Positions 62,401-64,000 of a DNA stretch of 64,000 nucleotides are shown here, in pieces (positions within the stretch are counted from its first letter, which is position 1; every line of letters starts with the position of its first letter). Origin of the DNA: Dyella_A ginsengisoli. Lineage in GTDB: Bacteria > Pseudomonadota > Gammaproteobacteria > Xanthomonadales > Rhodanobacteraceae. The stretch covers positions 558,001 to 622,000 of the forward strand of contig NZ_JADIKM010000001.1 in assembly GCF_044904665.1 (NCBI RefSeq). Direction: 5' to 3'. Below the pieces are notes generated by a model. That model did not search any database and was not told the origin of the DNA. It saw only the letters and a program-made list of their open reading frames with translations. A program made the translations under genes and the position numbers.

Positions 62401-64000
62401 CTATCACAGCATCGTGGGTGGCGACTATCAGCCATTCGAGGGTATCTGCCTTACCGACACCTTCCAGATGTATGAAAAGGACGACCTGGTGGACGCCCTG
62501 CTGGCGGACAACAGCGCGCGCCGTAAGCGGCAAAAGAACCTGGATATCCGGGTAATCATCGGCAACCCGCCGTATTCCGCGGGGCAGAACAGTGCCAACG
62601 ACAACAACCAAAATGTTGCCTATCCCCACCTGGATGAACGCATCCGCAGCACGTACGCCGCCCGCTCCAAAGCCACCCTGAAAAATGCTCTATACGACAG
62701 CTACATCCGCGCCATCCGCTGGGCTTCTGACCGTGTGGGTGACAGCGGCGTGATCGGCTTCGTGACCAATGCGGGCTGGCTGGACGCCAACACCGCAGAC
62801 GGCCTGCGCAAGACGTTGGCCGAGGAATTTTCCAGCATCTACGTGTTCCATCTGCGAGGGAATCAGCGCACATCCGGTGAGCTTTCCCGCAAGGAAGGCG
62901 GCAAGATTTTCGGCAGCGGCAGCCGCGCCCCCATCGCTATCTCGCTGCTGGTCAAGAACCCCACAGCCACCGAGCACGGCCGCATCTATTTCCACGACAT
63001 CGGCGACTACCTGAGCCGCGAGGAAAAGCTGGAAAAAATCACTGCCTACAGGAGCGTGACCGGTATCTCCGAAGTGGAGCAATGGACGACCATCGAGCCA
63101 GACGCCCACGGCGACTGGCTAAGCCAGCGCGACCAAGGTTTTGCAGAATTCATCTCGCTTGGTGACAAGAAGGGCGACGGCCCGCGCCTCTTCGAAAACT
63201 ATTCAAATGGAGTGAAAACCAATCGCGACGCATGGGCGTACAACGCAAGCAAAACCGCCGTGTTGGCCAACATGGATCGGATGATTGCGTTCTACAATGA
63301 CGAGGTTGATCGATTTAGCTCCAGCAATTTTTCTCACTTGAGCGGCAGTGAGCGCGAGGACGCCGTCAACGCATTTATCGATACCGACGCCAAAAAAATC
63401 AGCTGGGACTATGCCCAGAAAATAGGCGTCGCGCGTGGCCGAAAAGCGAATTCCAGTAGCGCCGCAGTTCGGCAGAGTCTGTATCGACCTTTCACTAAGC
63501 AGTGGCTTTACTTCGATCATTTTTTCAACAACCGCTTATACCAAATGCCTCGTATCTTCCCGGACGCGCAGGCAAAGAACCGCGTCATTTGGGTCGTTGG
63601 AATTGGGGCTACTGTGGATTTCGCTTGTTTCATCAGCGATAGCCTGCCCGACCTCCAGGGGCCCGCTAAGGTGCAGTGTTTTCCGCTCTATTTGTACGAC
63701 GGCGATGCAGACACGGGTGGCGGTGACGCCGCAACTACGGACATGTTCGCCGCGCATTCGGTAGCAACCCACGAGCCTCGGCACCGAGACGCGCTTACCG
63801 ATGAGGGGCTTGCGCATTTCCTCGCTGCCTATCGAAGCGAGGCCATCAGCAAGGAAGACGTTTTCTACTACGTCTACGGCCTGCTGCACTCGCCCGACTA
63901 CCGCGCCCGCTTCGCCGACAACCTCGCTAAGGAGCTGCCGCGCATCCCTTGCGTAAAGGCCTCCACTGACTTCTGGGCATTCTCCCGCGCCGGCCGCGCG
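59495..64000 (+). CDS. single-chain restriction-modification enzyme, type ISP-like (3' partial)
   Basis: The frame is open for 1502 codons to the right edge. Domains in order: Mrr/PD-(D/E)XK nuclease (EELILTYL; D66 in GIDLVAQ; Q81-C-K83 in AIQCKLY), SF2 helicase with Walker A CGTGKT (K198), DEAH box D325-H328 (CDEAHRTTG), TATPR and SVGRVMRK, a helical coupler, N6-adenine methylase with motif I D918 (IIDPFTGTGTFITRLL) and N1024-P-P-Y (IIGNPPYSAGQN), then a target-recognition region. This layout is that of type ISP enzymes, which move along DNA and cut between head-on sites. GTG 59495 has AGGAAAG 6 bp upstream. The C-terminus lies outside. Confidence 0.88.
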   Translation, partial: MTALAQLLDTYRHAAVTEREKGTYFEELILTYLRNEASYRDLYSQVWSYADWAKAQGLDARDTGIDLVAQAAGTGEIHAIQCKLYDASYKLQKKDIDSFFTASGKKPFTHRVIVCTTNHWSEHAEEALRDQQPPVSKIDLHDLENSQIDWAKYQAKAPPALKPKKTLREHQQSALKAVREGLAKADRGKMIMACGTGKTFTSLKVAEAIAGEGGRVLFLVPSLSLLSQTLTEWTQESAIPLHSFAVCSDSDVGKKRKKEDDAVQTFTHELRYPATTEPARLAAEMAKRHDAQHMSVVFSTYHSIDVISQAQHDHGLADFDLIVCDEAHRTTGVTFADDDESAFVRVHDADYIRAAKRLYMTATPRIYADSAKATAERDSVALCSMDDEALYGKQLYLITFSEAVERELLVDYKVIVLAVEESHVNRRLQKLLASEDNQLKVDDASKIVGCWKALAKQGMTDDLVGDDGPMRKAVAFCQVIEVSKGAKTHKVSSKNIANMFQAVVEAYQEAEDIEPAARLTCEAEHVDGGMNASEKEAKLDWLKADAPEATCRVLSNVRCLSEGVDVPALDAVLFLTPRNSQVDVVQSVGRVMRKADGKKRGYVILPVVIPAGVEPHDALNDNKTYNVVWQVLQALRSHDDRFDAMVNKLDLIGKDPRKMEVVAITDKVQRKPAHAKAGTSNGKAGRGQFGIGEAAPQYGEKGTAPLPFEIGEIERAIYAKVVQKCGNRHHWEDWANDIARIARTHIDRITAIIEDTGHAKERKAFEEFAEELRDDLNDSISDGEIIEMLAQHLITKPVFDALFAGYSFAQHNPMSQAMQGVLDALQEHRLDKEADTLERFYASVRQRAEGIDNAVGKQKIVVELYDKFFRNAFPRMTERLGIVYTPVEVVDFILHSVAHLLQTEFGQTLGSKGVHIIDPFTGTGTFITRLLESGLITPEQLPQKYRHEIHANEIVLLAYYIAAINIEAVYHSIVGGDYQPFEGICLTDTFQMYEKDDLVDALLADNSARRKRQKNLDIRVIIGNPPYSAGQNSANDNNQNVAYPHLDERIRSTYAARSKATLKNALYDSYIRAIRWASDRVGDSGVIGFVTNAGWLDANTADGLRKTLAEEFSSIYVFHLRGNQRTSGELSRKEGGKIFGSGSRAPIAISLLVKNPTATEHGRIYFHDIGDYLSREEKLEKITAYRSVTGISEVEQWTTIEPDAHGDWLSQRDQGFAEFISLGDKKGDGPRLFENYSNGVKTNRDAWAYNASKTAVLANMDRMIAFYNDEVDRFSSSNFSHLSGSEREDAVNAFIDTDAKKISWDYAQKIGVARGRKANSSSAAVRQSLYRPFTKQWLYFDHFFNNRLYQMPRIFPDAQAKNRVIWVVGIGATVDFACFISDSLPDLQGPAKVQCFPLYLYDGDADTGGGDAATTDMFAAHSVATHEPRHRDALTDEGLAHFLAAYRSEAISKEDVFYYVYGLLHSPDYRARFADNLAKELPRIPCVKASTDFWAFSRAGRA

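Noticed and set aside
1..64000. CRISPR arrays, tRNA or rRNA genes
   Set aside because: I found no regularly spaced direct repeats and no cloverleaf or rRNA signature on either strand by reading; a tRNA scan was not possible. The integration site here is a protein gene, not a tRNA.

Overview
The window is high-GC proteobacterial DNA. Gene content and order (trpE, a recC-recB-recD operon, trpG, a CopL-type leader protein ahead of copAB, a TonB-type protein) point to a gammaproteobacterium of the Xanthomonadales, probably Rhodanobacteraceae (Rhodanobacter or Dyella-like). That placement is inference from family knowledge, not from a search.

Bases 1-19161 are chromosomal backbone: the end of a djlA-type co-chaperone gene, rpe, a pair of unannotated small ORFs with good ribosome binding sites and an intrinsic terminator, a Sel1-like secreted protein, a response regulator / secreted unknown / histidine kinase operon, a TonB C-terminal protein, trpE coupled to a possibly chorismate-lyase-like secreted protein, a small unknown, and recC-recB-recD with 4-bp stop/start overlaps. 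Just after recD lies a start codon plus seven codons reading MLLMIDN, the conserved N-terminus of TrpG, followed at once by a stop. A tyrosine recombinase gene starts 155 bp later. I read this as the left attachment junction of an integrative element inserted in the 5' end of trpG. Everything from about 19162 to the window end would then be element DNA; its right end is not in the window.

The island has several blocks. (1) Integrase, then a compact cassette at 20815-25075: a perfect 30-bp palindrome, a MerR-like HTH gene, a 998-codon N6-adenine methylase with an NPPW motif, and a separate PD-(D/E)XK-type nuclease. It looks like a self-controlled restriction-modification or defence system that I cannot match to a named type. 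(2) A transposase remnant at 25.2 kb. (3) Metal genes on the minus strand at 25.7-33.3 kb: CzcD-type CDF exporter, PII-like protein, CzcA-CzcB-CzcC pump and a Cys/His-rich small periplasmic protein. Divergent from these are an EamA permease with a histidine-rich tail, a Fur-box-preceded cytochrome c/FTR1 iron permease, a short CDF-like protein and a PAP2 phosphatase. (4) A copper-resistance run on the minus strand at 38.1-50.7 kb: copL-like, copA, copB, a cytochrome c/NTF2-like fusion, a Met/Cys-rich protein, cusC-cusB-cusA-cusF, two small proteins and a GDCCVxC protein. The genes in this run are closely packed, several with 4-bp overlaps. I find no CueR, CopRS, CzcRS or ArsR sensor in it. (5) At 50.8-59.0 kb, a broken type II restriction endonuclease gene, a CoiA-like nuclease, and a phage/ICE-type accessory module (DUF932, RadC/JAB, YqaJ-type nuclease, Cys-rich protein, XRE regulator with an adjacent operator-like palindrome, GYF-domain membrane protein, small membrane peptides). 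(6) From 59495 off the right edge, a single-chain Mrr-nuclease/helicase/methylase enzyme of the type ISP kind.

In effect the element carries metal detoxification (Cu, Zn/Co/Cd, Fe uptake) together with at least two intact DNA-modification or restriction systems. No conjugation genes are visible here. If it is an ICE, they would lie to the right.
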